From Paragordius varius (Eukaryota; Nematomorpha): a stretch of 64,000 bases of DNA. Each line of letters opens with the position of its first letter. The stretch's first letter is position 1. This document shows, piece by piece, positions 23,997 to 34,320 of the stretch. The notes below the pieces were generated by a model. The model saw only the letters and a list, made by a program, of their open reading frames with translations. It was not told where the DNA came from and made no database searches. Location: the NCBI GenBank assembly GCA_964247055.1, contig OZ176057.1:4464001-4528000 (forward strand). The letters run 5' to 3'. The position numbers were made by a program, and so were the translations under genes.

Positions 23997-24333
23997 GTAG
24001 GAATTTAGTTTAGTGGTGGTGTATTGAGATAAAGGAATAAATAGAAAGAATCAGTATGATATGTCCACTGATGTTTAAGAATGGTTTTTAGGGAATGAAA
24101 TTGTCGATGAAAATTTTGGAGTTGTATGTTCTGTAGAAATAATTCATTATTATAATTCTGAGTGATATAATTTCCGGATAATAAAAGTGATATTAAATTG
24201 ATGAAGATAATGAGATAAATTCCGTTTATCACCGAATGTGAACAAGAGTTCCTATAAAATCAAAAGGTACGCGCATCTCGGGAGTGAACATACCAAGTTC
24301 TTCTCCGCGCCTGTAGCCGATCATAAAAAAGTG

Positions 24334-24343
24334 AATTGCTATT
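24334..24343. repeat. Target-site duplication of the RTE element (5' side)
   Basis: An exact copy of aattgctatt at 21154-21163. Immediately beyond it the left palindrome arm resumes. Confidence 0.85.
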
Positions 24344-27065
24344 AATTACTATATATTTTTGATACATTGATATATAAAGGTAAAATTACTATGGTCTTCG
24401 GTTTTTTTTAAATTTTTAGGAAAATTATTTTTTGTTTTACATTGGTATCTATGTATATATATATTAAATATAGTCATATCTCTGCAAGGTAAAAATGCAT
24501 GTTGCGGTTTTATGTTTGACATTTTATTTAACAAAATCCAACTATGTATATTAAACAACCTCCTTATGTAACCAATATGAGAATTTAAAGATTGCAAAAA
24601 GATTAAGATATATTTATTTAAATTATAATTGCGTATCTTACTGTATAATTATACAAAAATATTCATATAATGTTTGACCTTTTTGTGTTGCTCTATTATG
24701 AGTAAAATTAATATTATTGTTATTGATATTATAACAGGTAAATTGTGTTGATTCTAATATTAATATACGATGCGGTGTGCGTTCATGGTGATCATAACTA
24801 ATAAGGAATTATCATAAAATACCAAAAAATCACTAGTAGGAAGATCCTAAAAATTACAATCCCCATCATTTTCTGGGATGATTTATCAGCTAAATAGATA
24901 GAAACGCAATTAATTACAGTATTAAAAAGCTATACCTGGATTCTAGTATTTTCATCAAATATTGAGAGCTAAAACATTTAAAGTTTGAAAGGGCACTAAA
25001 TTAGATTAAGCTCCTCTTTTATCATTTCCACTAAAGTTGCAAAAAATATTTTCTTTATGTAAAAATTCAAAAAATGAAATTTATATGTTCAATCAGCATT
25101 TTCGTTTTACCAGCCTAATCTAAAAAAGAAAAACTATTCCTTTACCATAGGTTTAGTTTTTGGTTGTTGCATTCAAAGCTTTTGGAAAAAATTCTTATTT
25201 TCATTTTCTTTTTTCATTGATGAAAGCACATAGCTTTTTCATATTTTAATTTAGCTAGAAAGAAATGCAGATTAGACTTATTAAAAACATTTTTAATTTT
25301 TTTTTCATTAAGAAAATATTTTTTTATTGAAATGATAAAAGTGGTTAATTTTATTTAGTGCCCTTTCAAACTTTGGATGTTTTAGCCCCCAATATGATAA
25401 AAAATACTTATCTAAGTATAGCTTTTTAATACTTTAATTAAATTTCTATCTATTTAGCTGATAAATCATCATAGAAAATGATGGTGATTGTAATTTTTAG
25501 GTTCGTTTCCTAGTGACTTTTTGGCATTTTATGATAATTCCTTATTCTAAGTTAAGATCACCATGAACGCACACCGCATCGTATATTAATATTAGAATCA
25601 ACACAATTTACCTGTTATAATATCAATAACAATAATATTAATTTCTCTTATAATAGAGCTGTCAAACATTATAATATGATTATTTTTGTATAATTATACA
25701 TTTGTAATATACGCAATTATAATTTAAATAAATATACCTTGATCCTATTTTGCAATCTTTAAATTTTCATATTGGTGATATAAGGCGGCCGTTAAATTTA
25801 CCTAGTTGGATTTTGTATAAAATGTCAAACACAAAACCGCAACATGCATTTTTACCTGTATGCAGAGATATGTTAATTATATTTAATATATTTATATATT
25901 TATATATATATATAGTTTACAATGTATAACAAAACAATAATTTTCTTAAAAATTTTTAAAACCGCAGATCATAGTAATTTTACCTGTATATATCAATGTA
26001 TCAAAAATATATAGTAATTAGTAACGATTGGCAAGGTTGAACAGAAAAATTAAAAATTTATAAACACCGCAAATTTTACCTGTTTTTATTGAAATGTCCA
26101 AAATTATTAAGTAATTACAATTAACAATGTAAATTAGAGTAATTAAATATTACAAAATTTAAAAACCGCAATTTTTACCCGTGTATAAAAATGTCCAAAA
26201 TATGTAATAAGTAATTACAATAAACAATGTTAAATAAAAATAACAAAAAAAATTAAAAATTTTACAATATTTATTTGTGTATTTATTTATAATAACTAAA
26301 TAAATTATAAAAATACCAATGAGCATATTATGGGTATATATATCATGTTGAAATATTAAATATTAAATTTAATTAGGAATAATTAACATAAATAATCTTA
26401 ATACCTTTTTTACTTTTTATTAATATATTAAACATAAAAACCCACAAAATACCGCATCTAAATACGTATCAACAATAAATTCAAATGCTAACATAAATTT
26501 CTATAATATTTTCAAAATTTAACATTACAAAATATCCATGAAATTAAGCCTAACGTCAATCCTCTTTCATATGTGTACTACAAATAATTTTGTTTTAATA
26601 AATATTTATTTTACTATCATGTATTTTAACATTAAAAAAAATTATTTTCAACCAACTCTCTGAAAAATATTTTTTAACCCTTAAAATCGACCCTTTGATC
26701 CAGAATATAATGTACTATATAATTATGTAAGTTTGACATTTTATAAAATATTATATTTCAAAACCAAAAGTTATCTTAGATTAGAATTAATTGTTATATT
26801 AAAAATTATAATTTTTTAATATTTTATATAATATTTATCATAGGGTTGTCCAACGCAAAAATATTTGCGGGGTGCTTTAGTTTTTTTAATTATTCGAGTC
26901 CAATTTTGGATTTCTAAATTTTAATTTTTGATTTATTTTTTAAAAAAAAATTAGAGCGCTTTTGCCAACATTAAAAATATTTCCCTATAACATATTCAAA
27001 CACTTGGTACACTTTATAATATATATATTTGCATTAAAAATTAATATTTTTTTAAATATTTGTAG

Positions 27066-27083
27066 CCGGAGCAGTTGTAGAAG
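27066..27083 (+). CDS. Micro-exon 17 (18 nt), module b-like
   Basis: CCGGAGCAGTTGTAGAAG lies between aatatttgtag and gttaatat. Phase 1 gives Ala-Gly-Ala-Val-Val-Glu and leaves a G. The ending GTTGTAGAAG resembles the GTTGAAG end of micro-exon 13. It lies 62 nt before the next exon. Confidence 0.72.
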
Positions 27084-27145
27084 GTTAATATTTAGCTATT
27101 TAAATCAATTATATAAAATATTTTTATTTTTATATTTATTAATAG

Positions 27146-27157
27146 AGGTCATCCTAG
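27146..27157 (+). CDS. Micro-exon 18 (12 nt)
   Basis: AGGTCATCCTAG lies between tttattaatag and gtaaaatt. Phase 1 gives Glu-Val-Ile-Leu and leaves a G. Confidence 0.66.
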   Translation, partial: RSS

Positions 27158-27365
27158 GTAAAATTTTTAGTGTATATTTTTAAATATTATCAAGTCATAA
27201 GAATATTTGGTTTTATCATTAATTATTATGGCAAAGTCTCCAATTCTTTTTATTTTATAAATGCAATATACTTTCATAATAAATCTTTCTATTTAAAAAA
27301 TTTAAATATTGTACATATATTAATACACAATTATCAACATTTTCAAAAAGTGATTATTGTTTTAG

Positions 27366-27403
27366 TGGAAAAAGTTACCTGGCTAAGGCTAACTCCTGTA
27401 TAA
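27366..27403 (+). CDS. Possible alternative terminal exon (38 nt)
   Basis: It follows ttattgttttag. In phase 1 it reads VEKVTWLRLTPV and then TAA. Treated as an internal exon its length would break the phase rule, so if real it is an alternative last exon. The competing terminal exon is at 28189. Confidence 0.35.
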
Positions 27404-27981
27404 ATTGTGCAGTCGTTTAAATCGTTAACTTATTAAATCGCTAATTTTTAAAAATATAATGTAATATCAAGTGATAATTTGGTTGGTGAATTTATTAAAT
27501 TAAAATTTTATATTTTGTTTCTTAAAATTTTAAAGTTATAGTAAAATTTTCACTATAAATCACCAAGAAATGCATAAACAACCACTAAAATAATTTATAA
27601 TTTGTTTTAACACTACATTAGTTCTCTGCACTTGATATGAAGAGTTGCATTTGAAATATTTTAGCAAATTTTTCTTAAATTCATTCAATTTGAAAATATT
27701 AAAGACAGTTTGACTAATTTTTAAGCATATGGATGGAATAATTGTTTTGTTTAATAATCTATATTTCTAAAATATAAAAAAAGGTTGGTAAAATTTACGG
27801 TTTTTTGACGCATTTACATACTAGCCATGTGGTTAATTTTTAGGTTAATAGACTAAAAACGTTGCATTAAAAAGAAAAACACACCGATCAAAATATAACT
27901 ACCACTCTTTAATTTTAATCGCTAAAGTGATTAAATATATTTTTGTACTTGAATGTTATATATATATTTTTTCACTTTTAG

Positions 27982-27993
27982 CTATTTTGTCCG
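27982..27993 (+). CDS. Micro-exon 19 (12 nt)
   Basis: CTATTTTGTCCG lies between tttcacttttag and gtaaaatt. Phase 1 gives Ala-Ile-Leu-Ser and leaves a G. Both splice contexts are good. Confidence 0.66.
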
Positions 27994-28054
27994 GTAAAAT
28001 TTTTTTTTACCAATTATTTAAATTAAAAAATTTTTATCAATTATTTTATTATAG

Positions 28055-28063
28055 CACTCGCTA
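28055..28063 (+). CDS. Micro-exon 20 (9 nt)
   Basis: CACTCGCTA lies between ttttattatag and the consensus donor gtaagc. Phase 1 gives Ala-Leu-Ala and leaves an A rather than the usual G, making it the exception to the G-ending rule. Confidence 0.5.
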
Positions 28064-28096
28064 GTAAGCTTCTACCGCTTTTATATAACTATTGAG

Positions 28097-28108
28097 ATTG
28101 GGTCGCCG
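28097..28108 (+). CDS. Micro-exon 21 (12 nt)
   Basis: ATTGGGTCGCCG follows ataactattgag, a weaker acceptor, and precedes gttaactt. Phase 1 with the preceding A gives Asn-Trp-Val-Ala and leaves a G. The small intron of 33 nt before it would be unusually short, which lowers confidence; the exon at 28055 or this one may be false. Confidence 0.4.
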
Positions 28109-28188
28109 GTTAACTTAACATATTAAATTTTTCATAGCATTTAAAAAGCAAATTATTAATTTATTTAATATATAAAATTTAATTTTAG

Positions 28189-28301
28189 CCTATTATATAA
28201 AACGCACTAGGTTTCTGACCGGCTGGTATTCTCCGACACCCAATCTTTTAAAGATTTTCCAACATAAACTATTAATATTAAAATATAATCTAGTGATATA
28301 A
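28189..28301 (+). CDS. Candidate terminal exon of the micro-exon gene (113 nt)
   Basis: It follows tttaattttag. In phase 1 it is open for 37 codons to a TAA at 28299-28301, beginning AYYIKRTRFLTGWYS and continuing with Pro-Thr-Pro. The first 60 nt are G/C-richer than the flanks, as for the other exons; the rest becomes A/T-rich and Leu/Ile/Lys-rich. An internal AG|GT at 28209-28212 might instead split it. Confidence 0.5.
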
Positions 28302-29820
28302 GTAATTATTAACTCTTTTTTTTGTATATCGCAATGAAAAATTTAATTATATTTAATATGTTTTCTAGCATGAAGCAATACATTTGTATAAAATGGTGCT
28401 TGGGAAATACCATGGCTTAGTTAAATAAAAAATAATGTAATTTTATTGTATATTTTTAAAATATATTACATACGCCTTATACATTCAATGATTAATCTTT
28501 CTAATCGGGTTAAATATAAAATTAACTGTTTTGTTTTCATGTTTTGTGTTATAATGAGTAAAAAATGTTGCTATCTTAACATTAATTTAATAATATCAGG
28601 TCCCTTGAAAAGAGGATTATTATAATTATTTCAGGCTGTGCCAAAAATAATTAAAAAATTTATTAAGCCGTTATTAATTTGTTGATTAAACACCATTTCC
28701 GACCTTAGTTTTAATATAAAAAACCTATATTCTCTCAAAGTTATTTCTATCCGACCTCTTAACAATATAATCTATCAAACGTAGCATAACATTGGTTTAG
28801 AATTATATATTTTTGAGCACGAATGGGATAGATTACTCAGACTGTTATCCTGCGCGAGTGTGGTCTTTATTGAGTAAAAGAGATAATTGTTATAAAGTTC
28901 GGCGGATACCAACATTCAAAGGGATTGTCTTTCAGTTTTATTGTGAGACGAATCAGATGGTAAAAATACTTTGACATGTAATCTGGTCTTTTCCGGTGTG
29001 ATGTTTCGATTTGGTTTAAAATTTAATTTGTATGAATAGCGTTGTATTTTAACAATTTTACAGAGCCTCAAAAGTTTTATTAATGCACAATACCGCTTTG
29101 TTTTTACCAGACACAGAGCATGTCATGATTTAAGCCTAATGTATGTGAACAGAAATGGCAAGTATGATCTCATCCGCACTAGATGTCTCGTAAATAGGAT
29201 TTTACAAGTAACTTCCGATTTTCAATTCGATCTTTATTAAAAGTGTATGGGATCTATTTAACGTTTATTATTTCTCATTGCTTGTATATGTCTACTGATT
29301 GTTTTTTACGAGTCATCATCAAACTCTAGAATTATATTGACTTAACAGTTTTGGGTTGGCAAAATGCCCATTCTATTTCGCATATACTGCTATTAACCTT
29401 TTGAAACGATGTTTTTTATGTTTAATTGACGAAGTATGCTCATTATATGTTTCTACCAACAAGCGATGACTTTCAACAGTCTAGTTTGACTAAACATGCC
29501 TTAAACTTTCCTTTCAAGCACAATCGACCTGACTGCTTTTGACAGATTCAACTTGTATAGGTTTGACGTTTATGTCTAATGAAAAATGACGTCAGTGTTA
29601 TATATGTCGGCTCTACTAGTGATATAACTACACGTAATAATCTTTAATAACGAATATTTATTGTAATATCAAAGACATTTTATTAAACTAGAAGCCATAA
29701 CCTAAAATTGGTTTGCAGTTTTTATTAGCATATCACATGTTCCGAAAAAGACTTGGCAAGTTCATAAATATGGTTCCCATATAAGTGTTTTAATTTTTTT
29801 GAATACGCTTAAAAGGCTAG
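28302..29820. other. Unassigned; moderately complex block at about 28800-29650
   Basis: The first 500 bases are A/T-rich with nothing recognised. From about 28800 to 29650 the base composition is clearly more mixed, without stable ORFs on either strand and without transposon termini I recognise. It could be UTR or regulatory sequence next to the micro-exon gene end, or an old transposon. Confidence 0.4.
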
Positions 29821-31250
29821 AGAATATATTATCCTGATGAATATTAAATTCTTATGGATAAATTTATAAGAATTATTTGGTGTGGTTTTTGTCCTTGTGC
29901 TATAAGAAAGTTATTACCTTTTTTAGTTAATTTTTTGGAAAGCTATTTATAAATATGTATAAAATATATGATAAATATATATAAAAATTATCATAATGTT
30001 TTTTATTAATTTTAAAGGGGATTTTGAAGTCTAAAATTGAAACGGTCTAAAATAGGCAAGTTATTTTAAAACCCAATTTTGCCGATATTGCGAGATAAAA
30101 ATTTTAAAATGCTAAATTTGCACATTATTTTTTTCGAATTGCATATTTGTTTAAATTAATTTATGCAAAATTTTGGTGAAACTAGTTTTACGGTAATAAG
30201 CATGGTGCTAAGGGTGATAACTTTAAGATATTAAAAAAGTCCTTCTATAAAATTCGTGCTAAACATTTCCATAAGTTTATAAATATTGACTTTATATAAA
30301 TGATTTGTTTGAATCCTTAAAAATAAACGAAATTTGGCAACAAACAAAATACATCCAAAACTCGGGGGCTATAAATAATATCTTGATGAAATATATATTA
30401 TGATAGAATTACGGTTTTAATGATGATTGCCTTGCGAGTGATTTAAAAGGTTATTTAAAATTTTGTGTAATACGCACATTTTGTTAATTTTTTTCAACAA
30501 AAAATATCAGTATATAATATATATCATTGAGTACATATACAAAAGAATATTTTAATTTTAATTTTTAGATGTGGGCTCCCAAAGTCCCAAGTTTTTTACC
30601 TATCTAAAATAGGCAATTTATTTAAATTAAACGCAAAAATGCCGAGATTTTAAATTTACGCTAATTGACATTTAAAAAAGTTATTTGCGAAAAAATGGAA
30701 AGTTTCTTGAAATTAAAAGGCATGATTAGGAAAATCGATTTAAGATGTTATTTTTAATTAATTTAATAAGGTTGAACATTTGCATCAGAAATTCAATTTA
30801 AAGCTTCGTTTGATTTAGTTTTTGGTATAAAATACAGTTTATATTTATCAATTATCAGATCAACGAATATTATAAAAATTCTGAGGCGATAGAAATGTTC
30901 ATCATGGAATTATCTAAAAAGTGTTTTTATAGTGCCTTAAAGAGTTTTTATCGCTGTTCCATCTTGACTCATATGGTATGAAAAACGATATGCTAAAAAT
31001 TTTTAACAAATTATGCATTTTTTCAATAAATTTTTTTGATGTCATAATATATCATATTTTAAAAAAATTGTCACACTTTTGCGTTTATTTTAAGAGACTA
31101 GTCCATTTGGAAGGTAACTTTCTTTAGTCAACAGCAGTGGGCAAAACATAAAGCACCGTGATATACATTCTCCTATCAGAATATATTCATTAGTATATAT
31201 TTTGTGGACAGTGAGCTCTTTTTGAGGTAATAGAAATAATGTTCATCATC
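29820..31250. repeat. Copies of dispersed repeat family D
   Basis: Family blocks occur repeatedly: 'gtgctaaacatttccataag' near 30248, 'gcgatagaaatgttcatcat' near 30883, 'gaggtaatagaaataatgttcatc' near 31225, and 'gtgggctcccaaagtcccaa' near 30571. The arrangement suggests at least two units in opposite orientations. Confidence 0.5.
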
Positions 31251-31299
31251 ATCAATTTGTATAAAAAATTGTTTTGTACCCTTTCAACCATGTTTGACA

Positions 31300-31555
31300 T
31301 AGAGGCGTAGCTTGCATTTCTGGCGTCCGGTGCATGTGTACGTATTGACGCCCCCTTTTCATTGCATGCGACCTTTGCATATTAAAAAACATTCAAATTC
31401 AAACGGTGATCAATAACACCCATTAATGGATGATTTCTTATGTAATATTTAAAATAATAACTAAAATGCCTATATTTAGGAAATAAAATTTGAATTTTTT
31501 AAAATCCGGCGCCCTCTCAGCTATGGCGCTCGCCCCCTCTCTAGATACGCCTGTG
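31300..31555. mobile_element. hAT-like MITE, 256 bp
   Basis: Imperfect termini TAGAGGCGTAGC and GATACGCCTGTG are flanked by an exact 8-bp duplication, gtttgaca, at 31292-31299 and 31556-31563. Subterminal segments are G/C-richer ('ggcgccctctcag', 'gacgcccccttttc'). It has no coding sequence. Confidence 0.82.
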
Positions 31556-32479
31556 GTTTGACAACTTTAAAAGCTAAATGTCCAATTTTTAGGAAAAACT
31601 TTTTGAAGTCTAAACTTGGTATATTTTTATCGCCTATAACACTGGCATTTTTGCGTTAAATTTGATACTTCGTAACTTTTTGGGGATTTTAATATCCCAG
31701 AGGGATTTGAAATTTGAATATCTTAATTATCCTTTTAGGGGCATTATACAAACATTAAATAAATGTGAAATTGTAAAAAAACCGCAATTTAATTTTTTCT
31801 ATAAATTTTTTATTTGCAATGAAACAGGCAAATAAATGTATATTATGGTTTGAAATGCAAATTAACTTTATTTTCTGGCATTATTTCAATAGCTATTGGT
31901 TTCAATTATTGCCCATTTTAGACTTTAGAATCAAATTGTAAAAAATATAATCTTTTTTTCAATAAGATCAATGTTAGATATCTTTAGTCGAAAAATTTGG
32001 ACCTTTTGAGCACCACCACTCAAAATTTTAAATTTAGACTGATTTCAGTGTTCTAAAACCAAATATAAAAAAATTGATCCTCCCAATCAGAGTTTTAAAT
32101 TACAGGTTTTCAACTTTTCAAAAACAAGAGAAACTTGACAGAAAATATAACTTTATAATAAATAGTTATTATCAAATTAATATCATTTAAAGTGATTTTA
32201 CCTCTATCTTTTGAATATAAATATAATTTAAATCTCAGCGAAAAGAAAAAGTAGGATATAAACGATAATTAATATTTAGTGTTTTTAAAGCTAATTTTAA
32301 ACACGTATGAATTTATATATTTTGTGGATTAACCTACGGCTTTCAGTTTTTTGTTAGTTTTGGTTATTCTTATCATTAGGGTTTTTCTTTTCGGTTGTTT
32401 CTTACAAAATAAACCTGTTTATTATACCTAATGGATATTATTTTTTTTCAAAAGTATTGGATGCGATATATTTTGAATT

Positions 32480-33240
32480 TCAGGATGTTGGGCAGCTTCT
32501 TTTATTACCTAAATGATGGATATCTTACCATACTATTATGAAACACAAAGGGACCACTTGTACTCTATATAAACTTTTAATCCGATATAATGGTCGAATT
32601 TGTCTAACTCTATTCTGTGAATTGGTTAATTTATGTAATTTCCCTGGATTTTTTTGAAGTTCACGATATATTCTCTGCAGGTCTCTCCTATCGGGCTCTT
32701 ACACCACCTATTGTATACCTTTGCCATATCTGGCACAATTATAGGAGCGCGGGATGTTATTTTGATGAGCTTGTCCAAGCCGCTTGGATCTATCACAACA
32801 TACATTAGCCCTATTTTTATATATATGATTTTTAATAATACGGCTTATAGCTTTAAATTTAATTCTATATTCTTAAAGTTTCGTATCCTCTTTTTGATAC
32901 ATAGAATTTTAATTAATATATTCAATAAATTGATATTTATTTATTGTATATTGTCTATTTCTATGAGTAACAGAATCGCCATAAGAATTATTTCTTGCAA
33001 AAAAGATAACAACCTTTAGCAGCTATTTTGTATAAAAAGTCGACGGTATTTTAAGGTAAAGTTTTATAATATGGACCATCAATAACATTTTCTGCAGTGT
33101 CTTCGTTAATAAAAAAAATCTTTTGTGATATCGTATACTGGGGATGGTATATTAAAATCATTTTTGCATTTTCATTCTAAAATTATAATAAAAAACCTGG
33201 CTCTGGAATACCAATTGTATCGACTTTCTCCTTTAAATAT
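32480..33240 (-). pseudogene. Unidentified decayed coding sequence (minus strand)
   Basis: On the minus strand 32810-32640 reads continuously without an initiator, including SGLDKLIKITSRAPII, MAKVYNRWCKSP and IGETCREYIVNF. Upstream fragments near 33110-33050 (INEDTAENVIDGPYY) and near 33030 (NTVDFLYKIAAKG) look protein-like but are separated by stops and frame changes. The plus-strand ORFs here are shadows of it. I do not recognise the family; a remnant of a virus-like or transposon gene is possible. Confidence 0.45.
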
Positions 33241-33399
33241 TTAAATATATGTACACAAGGAATAATTGTTTTTTTAAATTAAATACAAAATTAAATTTTA
33301 AAAAAATCTTGTTGGCGGCCTCAATTTTTCTGTTTTGGCCTTTCCATGCCATTATATCACACAAAATGCAAAAAATGGGGTGGTGAAAAACCTTGTTAA

Positions 33400-33404
33400 G
33401 CAGT
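33400..33404. repeat. Target-site duplication of the LTR element (left)
   Basis: gcagt is repeated exactly at 37396-37400. Confidence 0.8.
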
Positions 33405-33715
33405 TGATAACTGGAAACGACAAAGTAAAGTCAATGGTAAATTTATTGTATATACTATTGTATAATGATCTATATATATATAGATAATTAGGTCTAATGT
33501 ATTCACATATATCAAGGTGAGATGTTTGCTTATACAATTAACTCAAGATAAAAATAATAGTCACACGTGGTGGTTAAGTTATAATAATATAATAAGAGTA
33601 AACAGATAAGTTAATAGGTTAATATAATAATATATAACGAATGTTGTTTGTGCGGTTAATCTAATCGTGTAATAAAAGATTCATTCAAATTAGCCTGTCA
33701 GTTACCACTCTAATA
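33405..33715 (-). repeat. 3' LTR of the Gypsy-type element
   Basis: 311 bp, from TGATAACTGG to a CTCTAATA end in plus orientation (the terminal CA has become TA). It differs from the other LTR by several substitutions and small indels, most obviously in the region with the TA/CTAT microsatellite. The element is therefore not a very recent insertion. Confidence 0.88.
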
Positions 33716-33731
33716 TCACTACCTCCTCCCA
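33716..33731 (-). other. Polypurine tract
   Basis: On the minus strand the bases next to the 3' LTR read GGGAGGAGGTAGTGA, the expected primer site for plus-strand synthesis in LTR retroelements. Confidence 0.7.
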
Positions 33732-34320
33732 ACGAAAGTGGGCAGGTTTCTGACGACTTCTTGTCGGGTACCGTCGTTCTTGTGTTTTAGCGGGGGAGTC
33801 GATTGTCGCAGATTCCTGGGTATTATCATTATTTGGGCTTTTGGCTGTCGGAGTAATTGGTTCGATTTCGTTCTTTGAATTGATCGTGTTTGGTTGCGTT
33901 TCAGCGATTGCTCCATCATCCGTGCCAGTGGTTACCTCCTCCTCATTAGTGTTGCTGGCAGTCGTCGGCTGTGGTTGTGGTTGTTGTACTATTTAGTCAG
34001 CGTGTTTCCTCACAACTTTGTCTCGGTCCTTGTCCCACACCTTGTATGGAAGTAACCCTGTACGGTCCGTAATCTCTCCGGCGCGCCACCTTGGATTTAA
34101 TTCATTTTTAATCATTACCTGGTCATTAATGGCAAACTGCCGTCGGGGGGCCGGTGCATCTAGCTATCTCGCCCTACTATTTAACCAGGTTAAGGGGGTA
34201 TGGGGAGTACGCTTGAACATTAACTGGGCCGGGGTTTCTTTCGTTGTTGAGTGTATCGAATTTCTATTCGCCCATAGGCTAGTGTTAAACGCTTCGTGGG
34301 TTGATATCGCATTATTTTTT
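33719..34320 (-). pseudogene. Gypsy pol C-terminal region (post-integrase tail)
   Basis: The minus strand encodes WDKDRDKVV near 34040 and, near the end, RRYPTRSRQKPAHF, a motif commonly seen at the C terminus of Gypsy polyproteins. A stop separates it from the integrase core at 34319-34552. Confidence 0.7.

Larger units (their letters stand above)
21164..24333 (-). mobile_element. RTE-type non-LTR retrotransposon, near full length, 3.17 kb
   Basis: Read on the minus strand, a short 5' region is followed by an endonuclease (MATWNTCGT near 23945, LSETHM near 23850, IGDFNAIL near 23540, NQIDYILG near 23340). Reverse transcriptase follows, with KAFDTVQHDILW near 22225, LRQGCILSPMLF near 22060 and LNYADDTVILA near 21945. 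The C-terminal region carries YGCESWTIK and a basic GKRGRGRRRIRW. The 3' end is a CAA-repeat tail. Single-base indels break the frame near 22690, near 22283 and near 22247, so it is defective, but the core motifs are intact. An exact 10-bp target duplication flanks it and it interrupts the left palindrome arm. It is recognisably RTE/BovB-like in its C-terminal half. Confidence 0.92.
20495..26590. repeat. Large inverted repeat (palindrome), about 1.3-kb arms, split by an RTE insertion
   Basis: The left arm is about 20495-21153 plus 24344-25055. The right arm is about 25310-26590. They match in inverse orientation over long blocks, for example the 'gcggtgtgcgttcatggtgatc' region near 24771 against its inverse near 25555, and 'cacatatgaaagagg' near 20513 against 26570. 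Within the arms, units of about 100 bp recur with an 'accgcaa...ttacctgt' core. The roughly 250-bp spacer has no ORF. This is probably a non-autonomous DNA transposon of Foldback type. Arms have diverged, so it is not recent. Confidence 0.8.
1670..28301 (+). other. Span of a putative micro-exon gene (5' end outside window)
   Basis: About 21 short islands, each between an AG acceptor and a GT donor, are spread over 26.6 kb and listed one by one below. Every internal island except the two doubtful ones is a multiple of three (6, 9, 12, 15, 18, 24, 30 or 54 nt). All are open when the first base of each split codon comes from the preceding exon, that is, intron phase 1. Almost all end in G, so the split codons are Gly, Ala, Val, Glu or Asp. 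Coding content is only about 440 nt. Known parallels are aphid bicycle genes (many micro-exons sharing one phase, secreted effectors) and schistosome micro-exon genes. The role here is unknown. The acidic exons at 1.7-2.5 kb are 9.5 kb from the next ones and could be a separate gene. No start codon or signal peptide is visible. Confidence 0.68.

Noticed and set aside
26844..26885. Second isolated CAGGGTTGTCCAACG-like end
   Set aside because: It is probably a MITE terminus, but with no partner it was only mentioned with the end at 2347.
32617..33019. Two plus-strand ORFs of 63 and 121 aa
   Set aside because: They are shadows of the minus-strand coding remnant.
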